A DNA stretch of 64,000 bases, taken from Utricularia gibba (lineage: Eukaryota > Streptophyta > Magnoliopsida > Lamiales > Lentibulariaceae). The stretch covers positions 5,828,001-5,892,000 of the forward strand of contig CM007990.1 of NCBI GenBank assembly GCA_002189035.1, given 5' to 3'. This document shows positions 36,371 to 48,320 of the stretch, one piece after another. The notes under the pieces were generated by a model. That model made no database searches. It saw only the letters and a list, made by a program, of their open reading frames with translations, and was not told the origin of the DNA. Each line of letters starts with the position of its first letter. Position 1 is the stretch's first letter. Position numbers and translations under genes: made by a program.

Positions 36371-39300
36371 ATGGGGAAGAAAGAGAAGAAGAGCAAAGGA
36401 AACGACGGTGACGGCGGCGTTGGCCGCCGGAGTAAGCAGGAAGAACTTCTGAAGACACTCGGAGACTTCACGAGCAAAGAAAACTGGGACAATTTTTTTA
36501 CGATAAGAGGTAGTGATGATTCCTTCGAATGGTACGCGGAGTGGCCACAGGTTCAAAGCTTGCTATCCGAAATCCTATTGCCCTTACCCTCGGGTTCTGA
36601 GGAGGGGCGAATAGGAGCTTCGGAAGTAAATATTTTGGTGCCAGGGTGCGGAAACTCGAGGCTATCAGAGCATCTATATGACTCGGGTTTGTGAATATAA
36701 CGAACGTGGATTTCTCGACGGTAGTTATTTCGGATATGTTGAGGAAAAATGTGAGAGAACGTCCTAGGATGAAGTGGCGCGTTATGGATATGACTGACAT
36801 GCAAGTAAGATTTTTGGTTGCGTGGTCTTGCTGTCCTTTTTAGTAGATCAAAAATTTGTTTAGCTGCATTTTACTCCTGCGTCTATTTTCTGCATTTTTT
36901 TCTGTTTCTGTAATTTTTTAACATTTTTTAATTGTGGCAGTTTCCAAATGGTGCCTTTGATGCCATTATTGATAAAGGAGGGCTGGATGCTTTGATGGAG
37001 CCTCAACTTGGTCCCCTACTAGGAATTAGATATTTATCTGAGGTGTAGGAAGTACTTGTTTTATTGATGATCCTAATGATCTTGTTATTTCGTATTTTCA
37101 GGAAACCTTAGTCTATCATTTTTCTTGTTCCCAGGTGAAAAGACTTTTAAAGGCAGGTGGAAGATACGTTTGCCTCACTTTAGCAGAATCGCATGTCCTA
37201 GGTATTCTTCCTCTATATGCATTTCTGGATTGCTTTATACGCTTTTTTAGCCATTTCTCTGAGTTCAACTGGATGCATGCTCCAGGGCTGTGTAAGCTTG
37301 CTGATTGACCAGACATGATTTTTTTTTTATATCGTGCTACTTCATGGCAGATCTACTTTTTACCAAGTTCCGTTTTGGTTGGGAGATAAGAATCCATGCC
37401 ATTTCTCAGGACTCATCACCTGGAAGCCTAAACCTGCATACCCTTATGTTTGTTGCTGTGAAATTTGCTTCTGCTTGTGTCTCTAAAATATCGCTGGATC
37501 TGGGTAATCTGTGTGCCAGATCTCCTGGTGACCAAGTGAGTGTTGGTTATTCAAAAACACGTGATATATTCATGTGATTCCTGTCAAGAATTTAAATGTT
37601 TGAGTCATGCACTTAATTTGTAGATTTAGTTACTAATTGCGATGCCTTCTAGGTTTCTCAACTTCATGAGGCACTTAAAAGAGAGGAAAAGGTGCGTGAA
37701 GATCATTCCAATGGCTGTGATATATTCTACTCCCTTGAAGACTTGAATATTGGCGTGAAGGGAAATCTTGCAGAGATAGAACCAGGTCGTAGGCTTATGC
37801 TTGTCTTAGGAGAACATGGGGTGTCCCGTTCGTTGTATAATGCCATACTTCTTGATGCACCAAGTGATCTTGCGCCTTTCTCTTACAGATTTGGTGTATT
37901 TCTTGTTCCGAAGGTTTGCCTTACTTCCTTGGTTTATGGTTCCCTTATCTTTAGAGTTGTGATTCTTTCTGCATTGTCTGTGTTAGATTGCTTGTTACAT
38001 TTTTTTCTAATTTTTGAAATTATGTGAGCGTGCTTGTTCTTGATGTGATTTACTTGTCATATTTTATTATCGTAGAATCTAGCAACCAGTTTCTTCGTGC
38101 TTGGTTATGAAATCCTGAACGCTTGTAGACTGTAATTCTTGTTGTTTTCTTAGTTAAGCAGGGCTATGTGTATTTAAAGTTTTATTTCACCAACATGCAT
38201 TTGATGAAGCTATACATTTCAGATCAGAGCTAAGGAATGGCTATTCTCTTCAGATGAAGGGCAGTGGGTCATTGTTGAAAATTCCAAGGCTGCACGGCTG
38301 GTCATGGTAAGATTTTCCAATCAACATATTATCTCTTCCGCTTTTTATTGTTTTTAGTCATTCAATTACTATTTTTTTTATATTGAGGCCAGATTTTATT
38401 GGACTCTAGCAATTCTGATGCGTCTATGGAGGATATTCAGGTAGCATACATTCTTGTGCCCTTTTTTCTAGGTATCCATGCTGCATTTAATATCTCCATG
38501 GCATCAACTAGCTTTATTTTCCCTGTCATTTCAGAAGGATCTTTCCCCGTTAGTTAGGCAATTGGCCCCTGCTGACTGCACTGATGGGGTTCAAATCCCG
38601 TAAGCATTCATTAATATTACCTTAACCAAGCACTGTTTTTGCTTGTGTGTTTGGTTAGGAATTCTACACGTAAAAATGCCTAATAGTGGCAATATTTCAT
38701 TCTGGATCTTTGACAGTTTTATGGCAGCAAGTGATGGAATTAAACAAAGGGAAATTGTGCACGAGGTTGAATTGTTGGCTGGTTACTTCTCTAATGATCA
38801 GTGAAAACGTTGTTTTTTATATTCTTCCCTGGGTCATTTTTTTATGAATGGTTCACTTCTCTTACAGGTTACATCTTCCTTGACTGGTCCCATTGTAGTA
38901 GATGATGTTGTCCATGAAAGCATTGATGATGATCTCAGTCGCCATTTCCCATCGAAAGATTTGATATTCCGTCGCCTTATGTTTCAAAGATCGGAGAATT
39001 TGGTGCAATCTGAGGCCCTGTTATCTATTGAAAAACCCAATGGAATTGCTGGCGGGGTAGAAAACACAAAGGTACCTTCAGCTTCCAAAACTACGAAGAA
39101 AGGAAAGCATAAAGTCGATTCACGCAAGTATGGCTCTCATGGTGAGAATTCTGTAAGAGGAATCTCTGTTTTCTTTACTTCTGTTATTATTGTGAAGGGA
39201 ACGATTTCCGCATGCTTATTTCAGATTTTCACAACTTCAAGTTGATATTGAGGATGCCTTAGAATTCTAGTGTATGTTGGCCCTCTATGATTTGACCATG

Positions 39301-40866
39301 TGTTATGCATAATGGCCATATGTTAGCAGTTCACTAATTGGTAGTGAAATATCTATGTGAATCCCAGGGTTCATCATCTTGCACGTTTTAGTCCCTGGTT
39401 TATTCTCTTTTCTTTATGATTTTGTGCTTTAATTTGACAGAGTTGAATAGCATAAAGAAGGTTGATCACACTTATTTGGCTAGTGCATACCATAACGGGA
39501 TTGTTGCTGGAGTGATGTTATTTTCTGCAGTACTGCAAAGATCTGATACAGATTGTAGCATGGTTAGCCATCTACTTGGAGCTTGTTTGCATTTCGAAGT
39601 TCTTTTTTTCTAGTCCAAATAGCAATAAGATTTATTTGCTTGTGTTTCAATAACCGTTTTGATTTACTTCTCAAGTGTTGACATATATTCTGCTCTTTGA
39701 AACTTAAATGTAATATGCCTCCTTTTTGCTTGTCGATTTACAGATGAGAGCAGTCATCATTGGCCTTGGAGCTGGACTCCTTCCTATGTTCATGAGGAAT
39801 TGCTTGTCAAATATGAATATCGAGGTGAATGGAATCCCTAGTCATGCAATTATTTGCCTTTTAGGGGAAAAATGTTTCTACCATGGGCTAGTTTCTGCAC
39901 TGGCAGGTCATTGAGTTGGATCCTGTGGTGTTGGTTGTTGCTAAAGAATATTTCGGTTTCAGAGAAGATGGATATTTAAGGGTGACCACTCTCCGTTCTG
40001 TTCATATTATTATTTCACTTGCAACATGATGATTTTCCTACCATCCAGAGACAAACAAGATCATGTGATTAAAAATTCACTTTTTTTTTTCTACGTGCAG
40101 GCACACATTGCCGATGGAGTTAAGTTTGTGAGAGATGAAGCAGCAGATTCTGAAACAGGTAACCTCTAGTAGTAGTAATGCTCAGTATGATGGATGGCAT
40201 TCCTTCTGAGTCCGTATTATTGCACAAGGAAACAATCACGGAAAAATTAGCATACTTATCGTCGATGTGGATTCCTCGGACGCAAGGTAAAGACAACATT
40301 TCCAGTCACACCATTCCCTTTGTCTCCACATCCTCTTGCTGGTTTCTGGATCTCTCATCTCCCAACAATTCCTGTTATGCTGCAGTACTGGTTTGTCCTG
40401 CCCTGCTGCAGAATTCGTAGAGGAATCATTTCTTTCCAACGCAAGAGACTCTCTTTCTGAGCATGGGTGCCTCATCATTAATTTAGTGTCAAGGTCCTCT
40501 GCTGTCAAGAAGGGCGTCTGCTCGAGACTGAAAACGGTGAACCATCTCAAACCTCAATACTTCCATCTTCCTTCCAAAGCCTTAGAGTCCGCCAGGAACC
40601 CCTCGACACAATCTCACTGAAGTTCTCTTTTCCCCTGCTGGGGTGCGCAGGTGTTCGGGAAGAGCAGCAGCCTGTTTCATCTCCAGCTAGAGGAAGATGT
40701 GAATGAAGTCATACTGGTCGTGAAGACGGCGGACACCATCGATGAGAATCAGCTCCGTGAAGCTCAGAAGGTACTCGCAGCTTCTCTGAACGATGAGCAG
40801 CAGAAATGGTGCCAGAGGATCATACATACCTCAGACTTGATTAAGCCGTTGGAAGATGGCCAATAG
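36371..40866 (+). CDS. METTL13: METTL13-like dual methyltransferase (eEF1A lysine/N-terminal methyltransferase class)
   Basis: Two seven-beta-strand SAM-dependent methyltransferase domains in one protein. In animals METTL13 methylates eEF1A at its N-terminus and Lys55. Exon 1 36371-36804 carries KENWDNFFTIRG, FEWYAEWPQV and SAM motif I (ILVPGCGNSRLSEHLY), then VVISDMLRKNVRERPRMKW. Exon 2 36941-37042 has FDAIIDKGGLDALMEP, and exon 3 (37135-37201) has LKAGGRYVCLTLAE. The second domain, after a Lys-rich linker, has YLASAYHNGIVAGVMLF, VIIGLGAGLLPMFM, VIELDPVVLVVAKEYFGF, ILIVDVDSSDAS and the end HTSDLIKPLEDGQ. At 36688-36690 a T run is one base short: the exon 1 frame stops directly after YDSGL, while NITNVDFSTVVISDM continues in the next frame. 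Probably a base-call loss. About a dozen exons, middle borders approximate. Confidence 0.88.
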
Positions 40867-41068
40867 CAGCAGATGCAGCAGGCCTTGCTTGTTTCACTGT
40901 TAGAACTTCCAGTGCGAGACATCTTGCTTGAGCTTGGAATTGGAGCAGAGTTGATTGAATATATGACGATAATATCCCCACGAAGATACACAGAACAAGA
41001 CAACGTTGGTGAAAATGGGAAATTCTCCGGGGAAAAATATGTGAATGTGCAGGCGGCGGCGAATACAG

Positions 41069-42694
41069 CTATGCGGATGGCGGCGAGCGTGAATCGCTCA
41101 GTAGAGGAGTGTCAGCGTCGGCGTCGGCGTCCGCTGCGGCTTCCGGCTCGTCATCTTGAATTTCCACCGCCTTTCCCCAAATCACCAAGTAAAACCCGAC
41201 CGAGATTACGACCGATCCGATTACGCTGCAGCAGAAGCAATCAATCGTAGTAACACGGCGCAAAACAAGAGTGAAGATCAATTGGAGTGCTGTAGGATTA
41301 CCATCCAAGGTACAGACTGTCGTTGAGGAGGATCACTCCGGCAACCGCCGCTATTACAATCGACAGCGGCCGGAACAACGCTACATAAACGGGCCCCTTC
41401 ACGTGCAAACCCCATGTGTGAACACAAACGCCGAATCCAGAACCGATCACACCCTGCAAAATCAGGAATCGAGTGGTGTGATGTAAACGTTATCAACTCT
41501 TCGGAGAATCATGAGATTTAGGTAAACCGTACCGCGTATAAAATGGACCAGAGGCGGATGTCGGCGGGAACTCGCCATGCGGCGGCGTTGGTTTCCGATG
41601 GGAGAAAAAAGGGGAGGCTCGATAGGCAGGCAAATAGATTGTAGAAGAAAACCACCAAAAGCTCTGCCGGATATTCCCTCACAAACTTCGCCTTCAAAAC
41701 CACCAATTGCAAACCCAAATCAAGAAAGTTTCCTTTTTTTGCTTTTCAAAAGCACACCCGAAAAGGCAACTGCTGTAACTTCAATCTTGTAACTTCAAAA
41801 AATGTTTTTCTTTTTCGACAAGATGGGAGCTTCTCACCTGCAAAATGTACCACACAGAGACGATAGCGTAGCTGAGAGCGAGCATCGTTCCGCCGGTGAT
41901 CCAATCGGAGCGATCACCGTTTAGGGCAGTCATTTCCAGACCTTTATCGGTATGTGAATCTATGAGAATCGGGCCTCGGTACAGAACCACCACTATAGCA
42001 CCTGCTATGGACACCAATGTTCCCACGATCTTTACCTGGCTGATCCAGCTCTTTATGTTCAAAGTTTCCATTCTGAAATTTCAGTTGCAACTTCAAAACG
42101 ACGAAAACGGTTTCAAAACACAAAAAGGGAAACGATAACCTGAGAAGAACAGCAAGAAAGAAGGTTGCAGCAGGAACAATGTTGCTCATGGCTGAACCCA
42201 GCGTCGGATTGCTATACGCGATTCCTTTGTACCCAAAATACTGCGCCGCAAACCTTCAAGTCAACCAAAAACAAAAATCCCCGTTTCTTTATCTGAAACG
42301 ATTCATCAAACACTCGGCGACTAGATTCATAAGAGAATTACCCCATAGCTCCAAGAAGGAAGAATTTAGCCACCCAGAGAAAATTCAGAGGAGGAAGAGC
42401 TTTATTTCTGCATCCAAAACCCCCAAAAAGTGAAACCCTGACAAAGTTTGAGTTAGATCTCGATTACCAAACCTAGATGACTTGCCTGTAGAACAAGAGA
42501 GAGAGTGGAAGTAGGAGGATCGCGGAGACGGCATAAGAGTAGACCATAAAAACACGGTGGCTGAGGCCGGCGGTGACGGCGGCCTTGTAGATAGTGCTTT
42601 GACCGACGTTGGTGCACTCCACCGTCACCATGATCGCAATTGCAAACGCCTCCCGCCCAAACCTCCCCCATCCTCTTTCTCTGCTTCTCCGCAT
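41069..42694 (-). CDS. WAT1-related / UMAMIT transporter (EamA family)
   Basis: A plant drug/metabolite-superfamily carrier with about ten membrane helices. Relatives export amino acids or auxin. Exon 1 from ATG 42694 starts MRRSRERGWGRFGREAFAIA and has VECTNVGQSTIYKAAVTAGL and MVYSYAVSAILLLPLSLLF. Later exons give LPPLNFLWVAKFFLLGAMG, FGYKGIAYSNPTLGSAMSNI with VPAATFFLAVLLR, KIVGTLVSIAGAIVVVLYRG, SDWITGGTMLALSYAIVSVW, REYPAELLVVFFYNLFACLS, GVIGSGFGVCVHTWGLHVKG, VALFRPLSIVIAAVAGVILL and VIGSVVISVGFYLVIWGKA. The acidic tail has Ala-Asp repeats and ends TPLLSDSRSPPSA. Seven exons, intact frame. Convergent with the methyltransferase gene, stops 202 bases apart. Confidence 0.88.
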
Positions 42695-43964
42695 CTACAG
42701 AATTCTTCTTCTTCTCGTGGTGTCGTGGCCGATGGGTATTGGACAAACAGATAATTTGTTCGTGGCTTCAACCGACTTCAACGCCATTCCTTATCGAGTA
42801 ATGGTGCTGGGTCCCATATACATTTCACGGACAACGGTCACTTTTATCTCAATTATTTTATTATTAATTTACAAATAAATTTCAATCCAATAATTATGCC
42901 CAACTGCCAATTTATTTATTAATTAGAGTAATAAACAATTTTTTTTTAAAAAAGTTAACTCATTTTGCATGAGGTCTTAACGGGTGTGACATGGCTTTAG
43001 CTTCGGACGTTCCGATCTGGCCACGGACTCACATGCATTCCGGACAAAAGTAATCATTATTGATTTCTTTATCACACATTAATACTAATTGTTTATACTA
43101 TATATTATTTTTCTTACAGACTAAAAATAAGATAGTTACTTTTCTAATTCATCCCATGTCTTAATATGTATAACAAGTCTTAATTCATTCTTTGGAATGC
43201 AAGTTATCATCAATTATCATTATCTATTATTATCTTATATGATATTATTTGTTTTAATTATTTAATTTTTATGATTTCTGTTATTCTTTTCTAAAGAAAA
43301 TATTAGGAGAATTTTTCTATTTAAGCAACCAATGTGTAATACATAATCGTCACAAGTCCTATAACTTTACATCAATTATAATTCAATTGTGATTACATTG
43401 TAAATTAGGATAGATTTTTTAAATTAATTATATTTTTTTATAAATAAAACATCAATATATATACATATATATTTTAAAAACAAACAATTTCATCATAATT
43501 TGAACTACCTTTTGAAATCACCAACCCCAAATCACAAGCGTTTCATGGTTTTTTGACCATTTAAAGGACTACCTAAAAATTGTTAACAATAACATTAACA
43601 TCTGATGAGCCTTCTCGTATGGACTTGGCAACCGTACGATTTGGGTGTGAATTTTGAAGGAAGAGAAGAGAGGATGCGTAACTTGATCATTTAATTGATA
43701 ATCCAAAGTTCACGGTACATATTCAAGCGCTGGGTGTACTACGCCCACCGGCGAAAGCCGAAGTAGGTGGTGGTAGCACGCACCCCTAAGCGGAATCGGT
43801 CGCTGCCTCCGGTGTGGGCGGGGGATTCAGACCCCATTTCCGGCGAACCCCCCTTCTTCTTGGCTGCTTGCACCAGAATGGGGTGGATGGGTTCACCACA
43901 ACAGAACCCATGTTCGCATCGCCACATGTCTGTGGAGTGATGTTCAGCAGGTGGTGGCCCAGAA
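42695..43964. other. Transporter promoter, AT-rich spacer, GC-rich 3' flank
   Basis: 42880-43700 is very AT-rich with no gene. 43735-43964 is abruptly GC-rich and lies just after the stop codon of the next minus-strand gene. Its open minus frame (43739-43927) matches nothing I know. It is most likely 3'UTR. Confidence 0.4.
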
Positions 43965-46457
43965 TCAGTGAGGAATCACGTAGGGTAGAGCATACACATC
44001 AGCTGATTCTATGCGAACCGCCGTAGACCACACATGTGGCTCCCCAGTGGCCGGCTTGGTTCTGGAACTGCGTTTCTATGCAGGGGAGGATCCTTCTTGC
44101 TGAACAACCATTCCTGATCATCGCATTCAGACCACTGCCCCATGTCGGGCACTCTCAGTACCCGACCCAGATACTTTGCATCTGGATGTGGAGGCCTCCT
44201 GGATGCTTCAGCAAGAAGATCCTCAACCATAGGCACGCTGAGTTCCTCGCTTGCACTGCCAGAGTCCTGGCGGCGATCTTTGGGGTCCGGTGAAATTTGG
44301 ATGTTACCCACAACATCCGTGAAAGCATTGTGCGTCGAATGCAATGCATTCAATGGTTGAACTGTGGTCTTCATCGACAAGTTGCTGTCGTCCAACTGAA
44401 CACTGCCCGGAATGGGAACATTATCAGAAGTTTTGCTGAAAACTTGAGAAGCCACGGGCTTCCTTCCATTTTCTGGAAAATGGTGAATCGTTTGCACTTG
44501 ACTTTTATAGGGCCTGGCTTCAGTATCTGCGAAGGAGAGAACGGAGAGCGGTTGAATAAATGAAAACACATTGGACCAACTGAACATGCACAAAGACACG
44601 CATGGTACTTTTTTTTATAAGGAAAGATAAGTCGAAGATTTAAGGAAAAATTGAAGGAATTTTTCTACAAAATCAGCACCTGCATTTTTTATAAGGTAAA
44701 GTGCTGAAGCAAAAACAGAACTGGCGCTCACCATGGACAAAACCATTGCTATTCATATCTTTTCTTTTCCTTGAATTTCCTTGACCAAGTTTGGCGTCTT
44801 CTACACCCTGGGAAAAACCATCATTTTTATGGCCTGTAGCAGTGGCATCAGAAGAATAACGAATCTCGGAATTCTTTGATTTCTTCTCCTCCAATTTTCT
44901 ATCATTTCCCTTGTCTTTATCCCTTTCATGAATTTCCATATCTCTACCTCCAAGCTCCTCTCTGGATGTATCACTGTCTGCTCTATTAGACTTCTGTTTA
45001 TCGACAAAACTGAGGCAATTTTGACCTTTCATTGCACTAGGATTCCCATCAACCTTACCATCAGATAGTTTGACATGATTTTGGGCCATTGGCTTTCTCG
45101 TCAACTGATCCCTGGGTAACTCTGACCTCATGTTCCTGAACTGAACTCCTTTATGTCTGCTATTGCCCTTTTCTCCTACCACTTCCATGGAATGATTTCT
45201 GACAACTGCTAATTCTGTCTTTCCTTCTTGACGACCGTTTTCCATTATTGCAACCCTTCCACAAAACTGGTCCTCTGAAATCTCACCATCCTCTTCAATT
45301 CTCTTATTCAACTCTTCTACGAATTTGGCTTCCAGAGTTGTTTGTGAGACCCCATAGCCAAATGGTTTCACCCCATTACGACAATGCAAAAAAGTGGGGT
45401 GTTTATTTACTCCCGTGTAACTGCTTCCATCATGGCCATAACCTTCTCGATGGAGTTCCTTGTCAGTTCTTTGCTCAGGTATGCTAGAGACTATTAAATC
45501 ATGCAAGGCACTTGTTTTTTCTTCCTCTTTTTCCTTATTGTCATCCTTCTTATTTCGATTTTTTTCTTTCTTCTCCCTGTGCTTCTCTTTCCGGTCTTTC
45601 TTGTCTCCACTTTTCTCTCTATTTCCATCTTTCACCCTTTTCTCTCGATCCTTCCTCTTTTTTTCCTTTCTATCCTTTTTTTCTTTGAGCTTTGCCTGAA
45701 TTTACAGATTCCATATAAGAATATCATAATAGCTATGAAAGATGCCATAACAAACAACAATTCCAGTTTCCAATAAAATAAATCCTAGCCCTTTCTAAAT
45801 GACCACGTCAGGACACCATATCTGCAATCATACATAATCCTGTGCTTCCTACCATTTTCACATCGTGAACATGAAGATCGAAGAGTCTCTCACTAAGAGT
45901 AGAAAAACATGAAGACTCATGTAATAAGTCGTACCAATAGCTTGGCATTAAAAATGCAAGCATCCATCAACGATACAAAACAATAGTTTCCCCTGAACAG
46001 GGGCGTAATAGGCACAAATCAATACCACAAAAGTACTTTCCAACTGCCCGTTTGACCTTCAAATATTTTCCAAAGGGAACTTTTAGATTGGCTTAGGGTA
46101 AGGATTTCAAGGCCTTGTTTCACTAGATACCATGAACGACATAATTAATAAGCATGCTATTGAATGGAGGATAAAAAGCATTCTTAATGGACAATTAAAA
46201 AATGAAGTGATAAAACCCAACATGGTGGCCTGTGTCAACTTCATTCTATAAGCACATACTACCATTTTTGAAATCAAATTTCGTCTTGAGTAATCACAAG
46301 CATCAATTCGCTAATGCAATCTACGTAAGAACATGATAACTTGAAAGGACAAAACACAGCAGCAGATAGTATGATTGACCTCTTTCAACTCTAACAAGTC
46401 TTGTACTCTATGTTTTCTTTCATATCCAGGTGGAGGAAAAGGAAAGCAGCGAGACAT
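43965..46457 (-). CDS. Lys/Glu-rich plant protein of the 'myb-like protein X' group, frame broken near its end
   Basis: Probably nuclear; function not established. Exons: 46380-46457 (MSRCFPFPPPGYERKHRVQD, the family start), 44732-45695 (a KEKKDRKEKKRKDREKR-type basic block, then TLEAKFVEELNKRIEEDGEI), and 43965-44526 (LPH-type end: RPPHPDAKYLGRVLRVPDMG, QWSECDDQEWLFS). All junctions are in phase. The family C-terminus is VRIESADVYALPYVIPH and stop TGA at 43965-43967. It is present, but in a different frame from QEWLFS. The plus-strand C run at 44042-44045 is one base short of joining them. As written the frame stops at 44009 with an unrelated tail. The 5' leader and its introns probably reach about 47580. 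Confidence 0.8.
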
Positions 46458-48320
46458 CTCACACTTTCGTACAGCAGGTAACAGCTGATGAACACAACAA
46501 ATATATTGCTTCAATCACTTCCCAAGAAACGATGTCTTCCAAAATGGGAATGTAGCAGCAATAGTATTTGTTGTCTATCCACCATATATTCATTCATCTG
46601 GTAATTTCTGGCCAAAAAAATTCCGGATGCAGTTACAGCCCATATGATCAGTGCACCTAAACCTTTTCACAGGCGCTCTCTCCCAGGTTCATCCAATGGT
46701 GACAGCAGCCTCACTTATAAATACACAAGAAAACTGGAACAAAATGATCTAAACGGGCAACTACTCAACACGTAGCAATACTATTTGAAAGAAGCAAACC
46801 CGCCTTGCTGTAATACTATGTCAATGCAATGGTCTAGATGCACAAGACTTGATGATCATCAGGCTGACCTCGATCTCATTCTCAAAAATTAATCCCAAAA
46901 TCATCAGAAATCATTCAAAAACAGAATTCCCTGTGACCTCATTGCTTTGAAGAGTACGAAGAGTCTTCTTCCATAAGTTGCAGGAATTATCTTGCACCCT
47001 AGCTAGCCATATCTGCATCAGAATTTGATTCATACTTGATGGATCACATCACCATAAATCCCAACAAATTCTGATCAGCTCGCCACAGAGAGGAATTTCT
47101 GGTTGAAACTCCTTAAGTTTACAGCTTTATATTGACGCCTCCGGTTCCGAAACTCATAAATACAGAAGAAGGCTCAAAATAAAATCCGGCGAGGAATCTC
47201 AATAACAGAAAACCCTAATTTCAAGAGAACGGAAGACGGAAGTGGGATTAAGTTAATTAGGCGAAATTTCAGGTGCAAGGAATGAAAAGTCCCGAAAACT
47301 TTCAGAGCTACAAGCACAAAGGCGACGCTATACAGAGTATCCCAATTACAGTAGATGCCCCAAATACCAAAGCACAAGAGCACTTGACAAGACTTGAGTT
47401 CAAGTAAAAAACCCAAGGGCGGTGAGCAATATTCCCACACCCATGTTCATCCCCATTTTGATCAATCTTCCAGTTTCCAGTTCCGAACACAGGATACGAA
47501 AAGGGTGCATTCGCCTCCGGGAGGGAAGAGATTTCCGCTGCTATTAGGTTCCAATTAAGAAGGGGGATGTCAGATTTCGTCACCGTCTACATAAATACCC
47601 AAAAAAAAACACAGAGAAATGGCGTAGGCAAAGGCAGAGGCTGATGCCCATTCCCTGCCGTGCGTGAAATGTATCCACTACCCTCCGTGGTCCAATTCTC
47701 CGATTGACTCAATCAATGGATTGGGCTTCTCCCCCTCCTCCCAAGTCCAGACGTTAGGGGCGTAGTACAGTTTCACATTCCGACCTAAGAAAATCCCGTA
47801 ATTACTAATCACACCCCATAACTATCAAATCTAACAAAACCACCCCCACACTCACTCTCTCCCCACGGCGAGGCGCCACGTATGATTGGGTGGATGGATG
47901 ATGGTAGTCCTCTGCTATGTTAAGGAGCATGGATGGATGCGTCCATTACATGCATGACGCCATGGATGCGTTGATGATGTCCATGCATGATTAGATCTCC
48001 ATGATTGTATTTTGGTATTAAATGCAAAATAATGGGTAAAAAAAATGATGCTAAATTCGTTATTATTATTTACACGTACGGAACACGCGATTCACGGTAT
48101 CGGAGGAGTCTACCAACTAACTACGAAGTGTGGGGGTATTTATTGGGAACGTGAGATCGTCACTCCGCTGCGCTCCGTCACTTTTCCTCAGCAACTTGCG
48201 AAACCATCGCTCTCCTTTTCTCCTTCCTTTTCCCTCTCAGCCACAGTGACGGCGACCTCTTTTTTTCTTTCTTTTTTTTTTTCGGTTTGGCGGTGAAATC
48301 AATGATTTAAGTGACGTAAA
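46458..48320. other. Divergent leaders and promoters
   Basis: About 46458-47600 is the presumed 5'UTR with intron(s) of the minus-strand gene (telobox-like aaccctaa near 47212). 47650-48320 is the bHLH promoter and leader, with the RY motifs listed separately. No CDS found. CCCCTGAACAGGGG at 45990-46003, in an intron to the left, is a small palindrome. Confidence 0.35.
47949..47989. promoter_or_regulatory. Paired RY elements (CATGCATG) upstream of the bHLH gene
   Basis: CATGCATG occurs at 47949-47956 and 47982-47989, 33 bases apart and about 330-370 bases before the start codon. It lies among several ATGGATG units (about 47885-47970). RY motifs are bound by B3 factors of the ABI3/FUS3/LEC2 class, so seed-phase regulation is a possibility. 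Confidence 0.5.

Noticed and set aside
38585-38605. tRNA-like T-arm sequence GGTTCAAATCCC
   Set aside because: It lies in an exon of the methyltransferase gene (DGVQIP) and no acceptor or anticodon stem surrounds it.
45460-45776. Phe/Leu/Ser-rich plus-strand open frames as a membrane protein
   Set aside because: They are the antisense of the Lys/Glu-rich coding exon of the minus-strand gene.
45990-46003. CCCCTGAACAGGGG as a transposon terminal repeat
   Set aside because: No second inverted terminal copy or target-site duplication found; it is a single small palindrome in an intron.
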